Positions 12,549-25,053 of a stretch of 64,000 nucleotides of DNA are shown here, in pieces. The position numbers were made by a program, and so were the translations under genes. The notes under the pieces were generated by a model, which was given only the letters and a program-made list of their open reading frames with translations, was not told the origin of the DNA and searched no databases. Within the stretch, counting starts at the first letter, position 1; each line of letters begins with the position of its first letter. This stretch comes from Protula sp. h YS-2021 (taxonomy: Eukaryota > Annelida > Polychaeta > Sabellida > Serpulidae): assembly GCA_949752745.1 (NCBI GenBank), contig OX457026.1, forward strand, positions 23,377,308-23,441,307. Direction: 5' to 3'.

Positions 12549-12850
12549 CCGACAGATGCATAGAGCCCAATCCACAACCCCCATAAAACCCCGGTCGGAG
12601 GTCAATGTTTTTGCTAACATAAAAGCGGATATCTCCCTCCCCCCCCCCCCCGCCCCAATCGGATACCTCAAACAGACCCAGTACTTCAGTGACCATCTGC
12701 ACTACAGGGTCTTTCTTCAAAATATTAGACCAAACGGTTTAGGCATCTGACAGGAATGAGTAGTAACGGACGGACAGACAGAGAGACAGACTGATAGAGC
12801 TCAATCCATAGGCCCCATTTGGGCCTTAGGCCCCGGTTGGGGGCTATGTT
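12549..12850 (+). mobile_element. two diverged copies of a hairpin-ended repeat tail
   Basis: The phrase GATAGAGCTCAATCCATAGG at 12793-12812 recurs, diverged, at about 12554 (GCATAGAGCCCAATCCACAA). The second copy is preceded by ACGGACGGACAGACAGAGAG and followed by CATAGGCCCC (12807-12816) paired with GGGGGCTATG (12839-12848), with an inner perfect stem AGGCCC/GGGCCT (12810-12826). A poly-C run of 13 lies at 12639-12651. Confidence 0.5.
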
Positions 12851-14131
12851 AAGTCAAAATCAATAAGATAATCAGGTGGGGCAAAATTTAAGAAGAAATT
12901 CGCTGAGGCATGAAAACCATCTTTCGTAATAAGAAAAAAATTAGTGTGAAGATACTTAGACCGCAAATTGTCAGGATTATGACCTACCTGATAGCCTAGG
13001 GCATTGATTAGACTAATGTTATTTTATGGAATGTTTTTGTTGTCTATAGAATTAAAACTAAACAAAAGAGAGTAATTACTTTGCCCGTTTGACTGTCAAA
13101 ACTTTAATCATTAAAAAACCATTGCTTAAATAAGACAGCAAAAGTAGCTCCAGCGTGGGCACACTGGATGATACACTCTACTTCTGAGAATAATGAAATG
13201 TGGCGTTTCTGAAGCCAAAGTACTTTCTCATTTGCAGCCGAAAGCCAGTTAAAAACTTGGAAGCGAATGTTCTCAGCATAACACAAGGATGTCTAGAGAC
13301 ATTGTGACCAGTTAGAACCTAGTTAAACAAGCATCAAAAGGCTTACAAGATCGTCAAAAACTGGCAACTGAAAATATTTCGAAGGCCTGTACTTGGTTAA
13401 ACTGTCGCAGATCTCCCCGAAAGTTAATTTTTCAGAAGCAACCTTGGATCACCCCTATAAATTCAAAGCAATCAAATGAAAACTACATGCAAGAAAAGAA
13501 CCACTTTTGAAAAAGTGGATCACTGAACCTTTTCAAATGCCGGCATAATCCCAATTTTTTGAGGAGGGCCAAAAAAGTCATTTTTTTAAAAGAAAAGATC
13601 AGCTGAAGAAACTTCTACATTAAGAAAGAATATTCACTCAAAACTGCAAGAGGCAATGTGTTCATGAAGAAAAGGTCACAAAAAGCTCAAAAATGCTGCC
13701 ATTTGCACATCTGAACCAGTTCTGTATATATTAGCAATACATTGTACAGGTGCAATAAATTAATGCAAATGCATCTTTGCTATTGTCTATATTCTGATAG
13801 TTTTCTACAAAGTTTCCATTAAATTTGTTACATCATGCACAACGTGATACATCAATGAACCTAAATTCACAGAGTCATATGTATTATTCGCATAATCAAT
13901 TGCAAAATGAAAGCACACTTGACTCATTATGAAACATGTCGACGTCACTGTCATGACAGAAATTTCATAATTAGTGCAGTTTGTGGGCAAAAATACACGC
14001 CATTCACATTACAGACTTGTCAGACATTAAGCGATAGCTCGAGAGATAATTAAAAATAAATACTTCATATCCTGGATGGTCTTTGTGTTAATTTAAAGCA
14101 TTTTGTGCTATTCGAGCAGGTCGACACCACG
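12851..14131. other. non-coding; contains one 5' hairpin motif
   Basis: The palindrome ATGTCT-AG-AGACAT at 13289-13302, preceded by ACAAGG and followed by TGTGACCAG, matches motifs at 33357, 35481 and 35571. No gene is seen. Confidence 0.5.
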
Positions 14132-14256
14132 CTACAGCTTCACGTGGGTCATATTCATCCTACAGCTTCATGCAGGTCATAACCATCCTCCAGCTTCACG
14201 CAGGTCATAACCATTCTACAGCTTCACGCAGGTCATAACCATCCTGCAGCTTTACG
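14132..14256. repeat. 28-bp tandem repeat, 4.5 copies
   Basis: Units start CTACAGCTTCACGCAGGTCA at 14132, 14160, 14188, 14216 and, partly, 14244. Confidence 0.92.
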
Positions 14257-15943
14257 TAAAATTTAAAATGGATATTACCGCATCCCACAGGTGCTTTGAA
14301 ATTTGCCTGGCTTTTTCATGCTACAATTTATGATAACATTGAAGTTTTTATTCTACGGTGTACAAGTCATACACACGTACATTTTACATGCCGGTCCGGT
14401 GTTCAGTACAGAAATACACTTCCCAAATGCATTCACGCACTTATAGATGTCTCCCATATGTGCATATGTGCAAAATTTTAAAGTATCCGTCTAGCAAAAT
14501 ACAGTGTGTACAAAACCATACCAGTTACATACACTGGAGTCCCTCATGTCCTCATTAGGGGCTCTATAATAAAAGTCTCCATTTATGTGCCTGTCGCCAA
14601 GGCATTTGTCAGTGCTGTAGCCATTAGACATTAATTTATTTTCACTGGTAGACTGTGTTGAAGTCTACAGATGAAACCCAGTGCTTTCGTATTAGATCTA
14701 TTAGACATGCGGGTCGCAATACTGCATAAAATATAAAATTGTAGCTGCAAATGCAAAATAAGCAGCACGTAGCTGCTATAGGGTCATAATTTTAATTTCA
14801 GTAATAAACAAAAAATAACAATAATTTAAAAAAAATAATAATAAAAAAATAGCGATAAAAACTGTAAGAAAAGTTTTGCACAGAAACATGAGACTAAGCA
14901 TTTATGTTATTACTTCGATTATCTATTGTATTTATGTAATGTAAATAATTTGATGTTTTGCAGGGGCGGTAAACTGAAACAACAAAAGTGCAAAAGGACG
15001 ACATTTAAAGTGATAGAAATCATAGCATGAAAAATTAGCAAATTTTCTGTCCCATTATATTCCCCCACCCATACCGATAAATGTGCAAGATATCAAATGA
15101 ATTTATAACCAGGAAGTAACAGAAAATAGGGAGGAAAGTCAGAAAACTGCGTTTTAGAGGATGGTACATTGGTGGGCAGTTCTGTCTAATATGGTGAAGT
15201 GTTTTGCTGTCAAAGCGGCCTCATCACTACAGCCGCTGTTATGGTCTTGATATGACGAGACAATGTCCATTTTACATTGTATGTGCAAAACTTCATAATT
15301 AACCTGTATTTCATTACGACAAATTTCTCTAATAAGCAGAGATGCATTTGGCAGAATATTGCACCAACGTATGCACTACCCCAAGAAAAAATGCGCCCGA
15401 ATATTTTTGCTGTATATATATATAGCTGTCACCCTCTGACCTATATAAAGACTCACTCTATCCTTTTTTTGGATAGGAAACTCCACAAAGCCCTGCAGAC
15501 AAACAGCCCCACCCCTGCTAAAGCCCCCAACTGACCAGATAAAGGGATAAAGGGTGGCTCAAAACACTAGGAATTCGGTTACTATGTGATCTTATAATTC
15601 GTAAAACCTTCCTTTTAAGACTTCAGTAAATGATGTTCGCACAGTTACTTGAAAGCATTGGTGTCATGGAGGGTTCACTGCCTTATTCTCTCATACACGT
15701 GTAATCGCCAACCAAGGCAACTCGTATTAACCTGAAATGTCAGGATTGGCTACGAAAACTATTACTCTGTGAGGGTTTTGATTACTGGAGTTCACATCAG
15801 ACAGACAGTTTAACAGGTAGTAATAATATATATGCAACGACGTATGTGACAGATGGGGGAATAGGTCCACCTTTCGCCACTCACCCTTCCACCCCCGAGT
15901 AGGGGACGTAGAAAGTTCTAAAACATATTTTTATTTACACTTG
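14257..15943. other. no recognised features
   Basis: AT-rich sequence with A-rich tracts near 14820-14850. No supported gene, RNA or repeat. Confidence 0.45.
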
Positions 15944-16033
15944 GGGCGCTTTAGCCGGGGGCACTTGAGCCGGGGGCACTTGAGCCAGGGGCGCTTCAGC
16001 CAGGGGCGCTTCAGCCGGGGGCGCTTTAGCCGG
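15944..16033. repeat. 15-bp tandem repeat, 6 copies
   Basis: Six exact-period units of the form GGGCGCTTTAGCCGG or GGGCACTTGAGCCGG. A short imperfect hairpin (GTGGGGAG ... CCTCCCAC, about 16058-16078) follows. Confidence 0.95.
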
Positions 16034-17381
16034 ATCCCGGCCGAACAGCAAATATCTCAGTGGGGAGTCTTACCTCCCACATTTCGGGGATGCTCACTTC
16101 TACACTTGCTGTTAAGTTGTATTCACATTATAAATTAGTGAAGGTTATGAATATCTGGTTTACCAGCTATCTCCTTTTTGTCCTTTATTTATTCTTTTTC
16201 ATTTATTAACATTATTTTTTTTGTATTTATTTTCAAAAGAGGTTAAAATGTATTTTAAATGCGAATTCTATACTTCATTTGTTCCTTTTATTTTGCCATT
16301 TCGTGTTTCCATAACTGTCAAAACAAATCACTAAATATGGAAATCCACATTGGAAAAATCCGGAAGGGGTTAATCACAATGAAGGGACAACAGAAATCAA
16401 ACATTTTTAAAATACTTCGACACCTACACATAACATCTGGGGGAGAACCAGCGCTTTTAAAAGTGGACCTGGCGTTTATTGTAATATATACACAACTAAG
16501 TTCCCTCTAGCTATTTTGAAAGAAACTTCGGGTTTTTTCTTTCAATGATCGAACACCAAATGGCAAAGGAGCACGATCAAATAAAGGCATAACTGTGACT
16601 TAACACTGTTTATGCTCCTTGTGCTTTGTGGACTACGAGGGACGGGAGACAAAGGTGAGTACAGCAGATCATAACTGGTGTGAACACCAATGCCACGTTT
16701 TAAACAAACTTCTTCCAGATAAAAACAGACACGACCATAACATAAGACAAAATAATTTGTATACGCTGCCCGACGTGAAAAAAATAAGATACTAACAATC
16801 TTTTATCGTTGTTGTTTATTCAACTATCAATAATGGAAGCATGGAACTATATCAAAGCATGCTACATAGATCACCAATAATGTAGCAAAAATACATTGCC
16901 CGTTATAAATATCTGAATGTTTTGAATGTTATATACGAACTACGTTTTTCTATTTGTATACATTTGTTAAATTTTACTTCATAAATATTTGTTAACTTGT
17001 TATATATATATGATATTCCAAGCAATTCAACCCCTTGGTTGCCTATTGGGACCAATAAAAGCTTATCTTATCTTACTTTAACAAAATGTTACATTACGAC
17101 TATATAAGCCAGACGTAGATTTAACAAACCTTTCGACTCGAACATTTTTTGCGATACTTGACAAATGAAAATTGTTTCCACCCACGTAAGATGTTTGTTT
17201 TCATTTCACCAATTTGGATCTACTTTAACCATTCGCTCTCCTCCACTCGTATATACCAATAACTGAGCAGATCTAACCTTTGAGATTTTTCAACGAAAAG
17301 TGCCCCACTACCATATTTAGGTATCATAGAGTTTTCTGATGTGAATCAATACTGTGCCGTTCGAGGAACCTTCTTCTTGAA
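16034..17381. other. no gene; possible old retroelement tail
   Basis: A 10-bp perfect hairpin TTGAAAGAAA/TTTCTTTCAA lies at 16516-16545. AATAAAAGCTTATCTTATCT at about 17053 resembles the short-repeat tail of some non-LTR retrotransposons, but no coding remnant is next to it, so this is a weak guess. Confidence 0.3.
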
Positions 17382-17423
17382 ATGAGTGCTGTTAGAGCCG
17401 CCACTTATCAGAGAACTGCCATG
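17382..17423 (+). CDS. candidate first coding exon
   Basis: MSAVRAATYQRTAM is followed directly by the strong donor ATG|GTAAGT. An in-frame TGA lies upstream, so this ATG would be the first of the frame. No downstream exon is established; a phase-0 frame after AATTCAG at about 19057 (IRNVYGHIPQLL...) is one untested partner. The product is unknown. Confidence 0.22.
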
Positions 17424-18027
17424 GTAAGTGGGCTAAGAGAAGTGCATACACTTCACACAGAAAAGAGCCAAAGGAAGACAATGGGCGAGCCCAATTCCAA
17501 GCAGTTGGGCCTACATAAACACATTTAATGTCAAATGCAGCGACGTCAAACTAAAACTCGGTCAGTGAAATGTGAAACTAATCCACTTTCACATCCTCTT
17601 CAGGACACAGATCCGTCCTTTAACTTTATTACATAAATACAGTTCGTTTAAAACTGATTGGCTAAAACGCGTTTTTGCCCTTTTGCCCGCCTTCCATCCC
17701 CACCCCCTCATATATTAGTTATATGTAAGTGACATCTTGCCCGCTCTTTCCGCATTTCCCTTATTTTTCCTATTAATTACGTAGAAGTCACACATTTGCA
17801 TGTCATGTTTGTTCCTCGAGCCATATCTACCTGTTCCCCTTTATTCTACAAATTATATAAAAGTTATGACTTTACTGTGTAGTTTTGTTAGTGATGGACG
17901 TTTTACATCTGAACTGCCTTCGCTTTGATTTATTTTCCTTTTTGTTTATTGTTTGAATATAAAAAAAGAAGCAGCGACAATAGAGTTTACCCAAAACGCA
18001 CCTACTTTTTATTCGAGTTCAAGTTTT
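17424..18027. other. no recognised features
   Basis: Would be intron if the preceding candidate exon is real; otherwise nothing is seen. Confidence 0.4.
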
Positions 18028-18192
18028 CATGAATACGCACTAGAGACGCGATTCGGTTTGCCATGAATAGGTGCTAGAGACGCGATTCAGTTTGCCATGA
18101 ATAGGTGCTAGAGACGCGATTCATTTTGCCATGAATAGGTGCTAGAGACCCGATTCAGTTTGACATGAATACGTGTTCGAGACGCGATTCCA
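18028..18192. repeat. 34-bp tandem repeat, 5 copies
   Basis: CATGAATAGGTGCTAGAGAC starts at 18028, 18062, 18096, 18130 and 18164, an exact 34-bp period; the last copy is partly diverged. Confidence 0.94.
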
Positions 18193-20759
18193 GGTGCTTC
18201 GGATATCGTTGGTTTATGAAAGCAGTCGCCAAGTCTCTCAGTTTTAACGAGAATATATAATTGCATTGTGGCCAATAGAAACGTGGTCAGTGAATATGAT
18301 CCGAGGAAAATCTTATTATCTGAGAAAAAAAATCCTGGCAAAACTTGCGTCAGGGGATAATAAAATATCGCCGAAGCACGCACTCACTGTCTGCACTTGA
18401 TTACGCTATTAAATGAGTTTTTTTTTTTTTTACACAGCGGTTGATTTGATGGGCCGATCTAAATTCTGGTTACACCATAGGAAACTGGGCAAAAGTCTGA
18501 GCTAATCAAATCCTCCCTCCAAACCCGCCCCACGTTCCCAACAAGTACTCTGGTAGGATCCAGGCATGTTTGCTATTGTATTCCTCAATTTATTGGAAGA
18601 AACAATTACATTTTTATGCGTATTAATTTTTAATGCAATTAACACATGTAGATAATCACAATAAAAACGGAGGGGGTTTGATGATAAATTGTTTACAGTT
18701 AATGGAATATGACATGTGCATTCCCCAACGGACGCCCCAAACTAAGCCATGGTGATCTGATCACTTAATTACCGCTGTGTGTTCTGGTATCAGGGAGATG
18801 TGCAAATAAGAACAGAGGCGGATTCTTGGATTAGGAATCAGCTATTTTTTTTTAAAGGAACAAGAGTATTTCATCTGCCATCCTAAATCAGTTTTCAGCT
18901 GCTCAGACTAAAAGTTCTGTTTTCTAGACAGTGTAAAAATATCATTTGAATCTGCACCGTCCAGCAACCGGGCCATCATTTAAAGCTGGTTCTCTGTTTT
19001 TTTTCTTCTCTTTTTGAAAAGATGCGATCTTTGACAGTTGTCTAAACTACTGAAATGCCAATTCAGATCAGGAACGTGTATGGACACATCCCCCAGCTGC
19101 TGACGACAGTGCTACGTCTACCAGGTGTGGCAGATCTTAAGACATTTTCCGAAGCCTGGCTTAAGTCGTCTGGCACATAAATTAGTCGCCTCACATTGCA
19201 GCGGATGAGGTACAGAGGTTATGCGAATCTGACATTGAAACTCCAAGGCCATGACCCAAATGACGCAGTTGTCCTTGACATTACCATGGTGCAGGCGGTG
19301 CAGTGTATATACTATAGTTATAATGAGATCAGAAGTGCGAAGAGGAGAAAACAGAAACAACTGAATTGCCTGTCCCAACGAGGAAAAGAGCTAACTACGA
19401 ACACAATCACTCCAGCACGCTTTTGCCCAATTCCAGATTGAGTATATTTTCCTGTTCATTTGTTTTATTTTGTACAGGAACAAATTTAAACCAAGCTTAT
19501 ATGCCTTGCCGCGTTTTTTTTTTAATTTTTATTCAGATTTCTAAGCCGAGCTCAGAAAAGGAAAGCCGGAAGAGACCTCAGAACAGACAAACACACGTTG
19601 TGCTGTTGCGTTTTTTTTTTTAAATTGGCAGATGTGCTTATCTTTTCTGACGTATAAGTGTTGTTTTGAGGTCTGGAGTAAACAAATGAAACAGGGCAAA
19701 AAAGTAGAAGTAAATCTAACAAGACTGTTGAAGCACATCATTTGCACAAGTGAGAAATGAGTTATAAACGTGTTTTCAACAGCGTATAACCACAGGAGCC
19801 ACTCAGTATAACCACACGGAGTGCTAGCAAATTATATCGCGTACCTGTACGACAACACTATCTTTTACTCCAGAAGGTCTGTAAACACTTCAACCAAATC
19901 TTATGTTTCCCAATTACCTTAGTGCAGTAGCTCTGGTCCTATTTTTTGCCTGAGTCATTAGGAAAAAAAAATCAAACCTATTTTGAAAACTGTCCACTCC
20001 AGCGCGTGCAAACTGGTTGAGATTTTTTTAGCCAGCGAGATAAACAAGGATGCTCATTAGTTTATACAGAAGGAGAACAATCATATCACTTCCATGGTAA
20101 AGAGAAAAAAAGTGGGTGGGAGGGGGGGGGGGGGGGTTGAAGGGGCCTCTGCATGTCTCTGATCACACATAATGTAAGACGTAAGACTATTCGTGCTCAC
20201 ATACAGACAAGGGCTGGAGCGGAGTTAGAAAGGTGGCAGGGACCATTTACAAGCCAGGTGCGCCGCTCTGACACATTGGAATAATAGGAAAAAGCAGCAA
20301 CTCAACCTCATCATTTCTATCATAAAACAAACTAGAGCGGCAAACTCGACTTTGTATCAGTGCACACGAAGCACAACACCAAACTCATGAATTACAACGA
20401 TTTAGAGACAGCGCGACAACCCTGAAAAAAATTAGTGAGTCTTCTTATGAAAGAATAAGTAATGCCGTCCAATGAATCACTCAAAGAATACTCTGCATCT
20501 TTCACAGATGCAGAAAGTCAGTCACGTGATGCCGTCAAATAGCCATGCATCACGTTTCAGCAGGTTCCACGAAGAAACATGTAATCTGAAAGGTGTATTT
20601 TACTTAAACAGATCTTGAACATGTTGCTGGCAAACAATCCCACCCCACCCCCCTACCCCCCGATTGTTGTAAAAAGCTCTCAAGCAGTCTTTTCTTGCCA
20701 AAAAAAAAAAAAAGCCCATATTATTAACACCACACAACGCTCATTGGTAGGTAAATCAG
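18193..20759. other. non-coding stretch with two short open frames
   Basis: At 19053-19178 (+) a 41-codon frame reads MPIQIRNVYGHIPQLL ... AWLKSSGT and stops. At 19196-19441 (+) another reads MQRMRYRGYANLTLKLQG after CTCACATTGCAG. They look more protein-like than their surroundings, but no donor or family supports them. A poly-G run of 15 lies at 20122-20136. Confidence 0.2.
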
Positions 20760-20872
20760 TTGAACGATTGTTTTGGTCTAAACTTTGGTCTAAGTTTTGG
20801 TCTGGACACGCATGCGGACGGACAGACGAACAAGCTCATAACTGTATCCATCCGTTACACGGGAGGATAATA
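20760..20872 (+). mobile_element. hairpin-ended repeat tail
   Basis: TTTTGGTCT-type triplication (20770-20802) is followed by GCGGACGGACAGACGAACAA, then a near-perfect stem TATCCATCCGT / ACGGGAGGATA around 20845-20869. The core phrase GCTCATAACTNTATCC recurs at 54114, next to a GACA tract, so the two are related. Confidence 0.5.
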
Positions 20873-20939
20873 AGTATCGGCTGAGATTGAGCCAGGTGCT
20901 GAATATTGTCACTATAACATTTGATTTTGTTGCATTTTA

Positions 20940-21058
20940 CATACATGGGAATGGGGTCGAATAAAAAAAAACGGAAAATTTTACCATACAATATTACATA
21001 ATAACGGGGTCGGAAAAAGTGGTCGAAAAAAAAAAAAGCCGGAAGATTCCCATGTATG
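20940..21058. mobile_element. 119-bp MITE-like element with perfect TIRs
   Basis: CATACATGGGAAT (20940-20952) and ATTCCCATGTATG (21046-21058) are exact reverse complements. A TA dinucleotide lies at both ends of the CATGGGAAT core, compatible with a TA target duplication. The interior holds two A-rich tracts with GGGGTCGAA/GGGGTCGGA. It is too short to encode a transposase. Confidence 0.65.
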
Positions 21059-22525
21059 AGTTTAGTTAATAATCAAAAAGTAATAACAATTTCAGCGTGA
21101 AAGAGGTGTTTGCTTGTACGGCGGTTTATTTGCACGCCGCACCCGTGCTAAACATTGCACTCATTAGCAGGATTCAGAAGTACAGCACTTCTAACACTTT
21201 TAAAACATCAGCCGGCGACCCTATGCTTGAAACAGGATTCTGTGAACTTTGTTTTTTAAAGACAAAGTGCCATGTTATAGTTCCTTTGATCATATCTAAC
21301 TTCACAGACACAAGAGAGGCTCTGTAATGATAATCATCAGTTAATTGCAAAAGTAAAAAAAAAAAAAAAAAAAAATCACATCTAAGGTATATTTTTTTCT
21401 GGTGATCACAACTCTTGAATAGAAGTGGGTGTTGTACTTTCAGGCCAGACCAGTGGTAACAGTTGTATATGCGTCGTTCCTCCAAAGTCACGTGTCTATC
21501 GCCGCGTGCCTTACAAGTCAACATCACAAAATCAACACTGTTGTTGTCACATCCTAATGAAACACTGCAAAAAAATGTATACGGAGACTAGTGCAATTTG
21601 GTGGTTACTCTCTGTGAAATACTTACATAAGAGTGTCCAGGGCCATTGTCTCGAAACTAGGCCAGCTATTAATAATGACACATTTTGTTGACATTTCAGT
21701 ATATGAAAAACACATAGCGACGAAGTTCTTCAAGATTCAGACTAAACGTTTAAAATGTTCGGGGAATAAAAACGGAAGCAGATATTAGCAGCACAAGATA
21801 CAGCAGATTTGATGTGTTTCTCATTTGTGTCCACAGGACGGTTAAATATAGGTGTGCTTCAATTCGATAAATCTTTACGACAGTTTTGGTATAATTCTTG
21901 ATAACAAATATCTTCTAGCAGTTCTAATGATTGAACTGATAGAAAAGTCACCTGACATTTTCTCAAATTTGTGAAAAGGACAACAGTAACTCGATTCACC
22001 AGAATGTTTTCCAGGACGTCTTCAACCAGAAGATAAAATTTTTGCTTTTGCCAAGTCGCACGCCAGAAAAAAATAAAAGTACGGTAAACCACTACGCCAG
22101 CTGGTCACGAAGGTCAAGGACATACCTTTGTTGCCTTCGTCCCTATTATTTTTTTTTTTTTTCAATATTATACAAAAATGTTCGAAGGTTCTCCTGTAGA
22201 GTAGAGCTGAGATTCACCAAGAACTCTGCTAGTCCCAGGGCTGGAATTCAAAAAAAAAAAAAAAAAAAACATGAACAGGAACAATCCACAGGACGATGGG
22301 CAAACAAGTGACCAAATATGTCCACTTTGATGGCAGCTTGTCTACATGTGACTCAGGCTTTTGAATAAACACCTCAACTTGGTTACTAAATAAACACTAA
22401 GCCTTTTAAAACTAGTGACGACATAAGATCAGACTGATGTCATTCGGCAAGCCTAGGAAGTGAACACTTCCCCGAACGACGGAGAAAACATGCTGGCGAC
22501 AGGACAGTTATTGTTCAGCAACACA
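21059..22525. other. no firm gene
   Basis: Poly-A tracts lie near 21356-21374 and 22251-22269 and a poly-T tract near 22149-22161. A plus frame after the acceptor-like TGTACTTTCAG (21432-21442) reads QTSGNSCICVVPPKSRVYRR and continues about 80 codons to a stop at 21689-21691. It has no recognisable domain and may be chance. Confidence 0.2.
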
Positions 22526-23037
22526 AATTTGCCCCCAACTCGCCACCTTTCCCCACCACTCTTCCAACCGCCACCCCACTTTCCCGTCCCCCACCATCAT
22601 TCCCCTGTCCTTCCCCCCTCACCCTTCCCCGCCATCCTCCACCCCTCTTTTCCGCAACCCTTCCACCCGGCCAGCCACCCTTCCCCCCTCACCCTTCCCC
22701 GCCACCCTCCACCCCTCTTTTCCGCAACCCTTCCACCCGGCCAGCCACCCTTCCCCCCTCACCCTTAACCGCCACCCTCCACCCCTCTTTTCCGCAAAAC
22801 TTCCACCCGGCCAGCCACCCTTCCCCCACCAACCTTCCCCCGCCACCCTCCACCCCTCTTTTCCGCAACCCTTCCACCCGGCTAGCCACCCTTCCCCCAC
22901 CACCCTTCCCCCGCCACTCTTCTGTCCGCCACCCTTCCATCCGCCAACCTTCACCCGCCACCCTTTCCCCGCCATTCTTCCGTCCGCCACCCTTCCATGC
23001 GCCACCTTTCACCCGCCACCCTCCCCCACCACCCTCA
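22526..23037. repeat. C-rich ~70-bp minisatellite
   Basis: About 70-bp units (anchor ACCCTTCCCCGCC) start at 22621, 22691, 22761, 22831 and about 22902, flanked by shorter related units. One strand is almost entirely pyrimidine. Gly/Trp-rich minus-strand frames are by-products of the composition. Confidence 0.9.
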
Positions 23038-23108
23038 GTACGGTTGACGGCATAGCGGGCACACTTGAGTACCCACTAAGTCCATCACTACAGACAGTAG
23101 TTCCTTAC

Positions 23109-23178
23109 CAGTCTGTTGAAATCATGCCTGAGAGCAACGAGGCCTTTTCACTCTCCACACACCCACAACAAAACGTGC
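23109..23178 (-). CDS. possible third exon of minus-strand gene
   Basis: A 70-nt minus-strand segment lies between AAAAG (acceptor, weak pyrimidine tract) and the good donor CTG|GTAAGG. Joined to the exon at 23709-23850 in phase 1 it stays open and reads STFCCGCVESEKASLLSGMI. The phase match is encouraging, but the acceptor is poor, so this is the least certain part of the model. Confidence 0.22.
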
Positions 23179-23708
23179 CTTTTGGAATAAATTCTATGAC
23201 CTTTCTTATTCAAATTGCAAGTAATGCTGCGACATTGAGGTGTGGAGCATGCCGAAACCATTGTGTGAGTTTATGTAAAATATAATGCACACTCTCGTTA
23301 ACTCCCACATTATCTCCACTGTCCTTTTTTTTAGGAGTTGTCTCAGCCAGGGTTTCACCTCTAGCACAAAACAAGCAGCTACAGTGCGTGACAAAATGCT
23401 CCTTCCACAGTAAAGTTTGGATTTCGCTCACAGATTTCGGAATTTTGCGTTCTATTTATGTATTTCTATTTCTATATCAGCCGTGAGCAAAGTAAACATC
23501 CGAAAAAAAATTTTCAAAGCTATAATAGCTATAATTTCACAGCACGAAATTAAAATTCGAAAACAACGATCCGCCAGCTATGAGAGGTGTTCACCACTCG
23601 AGATGAGCAGGCACTGTCCCGGGACACGCCGAGATCCCGGATACTGGCGGCGTGCGGGGAGTGCGGGCGGGGGGGGGGGGGGGAGGGGGGAGGCGCCCCG
23701 AGACGTAC

Positions 23709-23850
23709 TTTCGTGGCGGTCTCGATGCGTGCCGATGTCGTCGACGGAAGCGTTGCTGCTCGTGTCCAGAGAGCTGTCCTTGCAGTTGAACTCCTCTGGC
23801 AAGCAGAACTCCACCTGTCCGTTAGGGAACGGCAAGATTTCGGACTCGTT
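23709..23850 (-). CDS. second coding exon of unrecognised gene (minus)
   Basis: The minus strand shows a strong acceptor (TTTTTCCTTATGTTTCAG) followed by 142 nt open in phase 0: NESEILPFPNGQVEFCLPEE, FNCKDSSLDTSSNASVDDIG, THRDRHE, then the donor-like AAA|GTACGT. The acidic, Ser/Asn-rich composition and mixed codon use look like real protein. If the donor is not used, the frame continues through a poly-C tract as Pro-rich sequence and stops at about 23578. I do not recognise the family. It joins in phase with the exon at 24934-25053 across an intron of about 1.08 kb. Confidence 0.5.
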
Positions 23851-24933
23851 CTGAAACATAAGGAAAAATGCAAAATCAGCTTAAATCGGCTTTTAGCTTA
23901 TAACCACTTATTTACGAAACGGGGAAGGATGGAGGGGTGAGGGGGGGGGGGGGGGGGAGCGAACAGTCATCCAAATTTTTATGTGTTTTTAAGTGAGCGG
24001 TGGGAGGGGGGGGGGGGGTATTTCGAAGCAATATGCATCCAGCACCGAGAAATAAAGTCCTACAGGAAAATATGGGTAAATATTCACACATATAGATTTA
24101 TATGTATGACTAAATATTTCAAACCGGAGCTCCATTTTTGTCCCTTCCCTATTTCTTTATCAGCCTCGCACACGGACCGGATTTCAATTATACAGTTTCT
24201 AAATTGAGGGACAAATTGCTGGGAAAAAAATGGGAGTTGTTCTCCTCCAGAACATTGACATGAAAATCCCCAGAAGAAAACAATGATAAGGCCAAAAGTG
24301 AGCGAATTTTGGGGTCAGAGCAACACTTTTGCCAATGCTTGACAAGGATGGAGGGAAGAAAACGTTACAGGCGATTTACCAGTACAAAGAAGCCCGCTGT
24401 TCTGCCTGTCATACTGTCTACAAATCCCACAATGAGTGACAACGAGGCTTTGTTGCCCCAGCACCACTTATCTCCAATTTTAGGCAGCGAACAGAAGGGA
24501 TTTTGAACACTTACTGAATTGCAATTTTTTTTTGTCGGAAGGAAATAAAATGTAGCAAACATTTCAAGCGTATCATCCGAGGCAGGACAGTGACAGAATT
24601 TATCTAAAGTGCTGAAGGAATACAAGTACCTACTTGAGAAATCGAATCTCCATAATTTCAAATATGCTATCACTCAAACACAGCAGTTTTGTTACTACTT
24701 ACAATTTCGTTATATTTTTTAATGTAATAACTCGAATACTGGAACACTGGCTATTTCAAAAGAATCAGCTTTTGGGGGGTATGTTTGGGCAGTTAAATCA
24801 CCTACAATTATTTGAAGTTCTTTATTTCTTAAAATCTGGAATGGTACCATTGAAGAACATGGCTAGTTACTAAAAACAAAAATTACTTGCAATACCAAAA
24901 ACATAAAAATAAGTAAAAATAATGATAACTTAC
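23851..24933 (-). other. probable intron
   Basis: Lies between the two exon candidates. It contains poly-G runs of 17 (23941-23957) and 13 (24006-24018). A minus frame at 24365-24673 has no convincing splice sites. Confidence 0.4.
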
Positions 24934-25053
24934 AGAGGCGTGTGAAGCTGAGTTTCTTACATTTCTAAATGGGAACGGGAGATGCAAACGAAACGACAAG
25001 ATGATTATGTTGGCGGAAGTTATGTCCCCGGACGTTATCCCGTCAGAGGCCAT
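24934..25053 (-). CDS. first coding exon of unrecognised gene (minus)
   Basis: The ATG at 25053 has a favourable context (AAAACATGG), and an in-frame TAG lies eight codons upstream, so it is the first Met. The 40-codon exon reads MASDGITSGDITSANI, IILSFRLHLPFPFRN, VRNSASHAS and ends at a strong donor TCT|GTAAGT in phase 0, matching the phase of the next exon. A second donor (AAT|GTAAGA) lies 27 nt earlier, also in phase 0, so alternative 5' splice-site use would add or remove nine residues. The hydrophobic middle is too short and polar-broken for a sure signal peptide. Function unknown. Confidence 0.5.

Noticed and set aside
17030..17092. Non-LTR retrotransposon 3' tail (AAGCTTATCTTATCTTA)
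   Set aside because: Only a short suggestive tail; no reverse-transcriptase remnant or target duplication is visible.
22619..23012. Gly/Trp-rich minus frames of 107-128 codons
   Set aside because: Low-complexity translation of the C-rich minisatellite.
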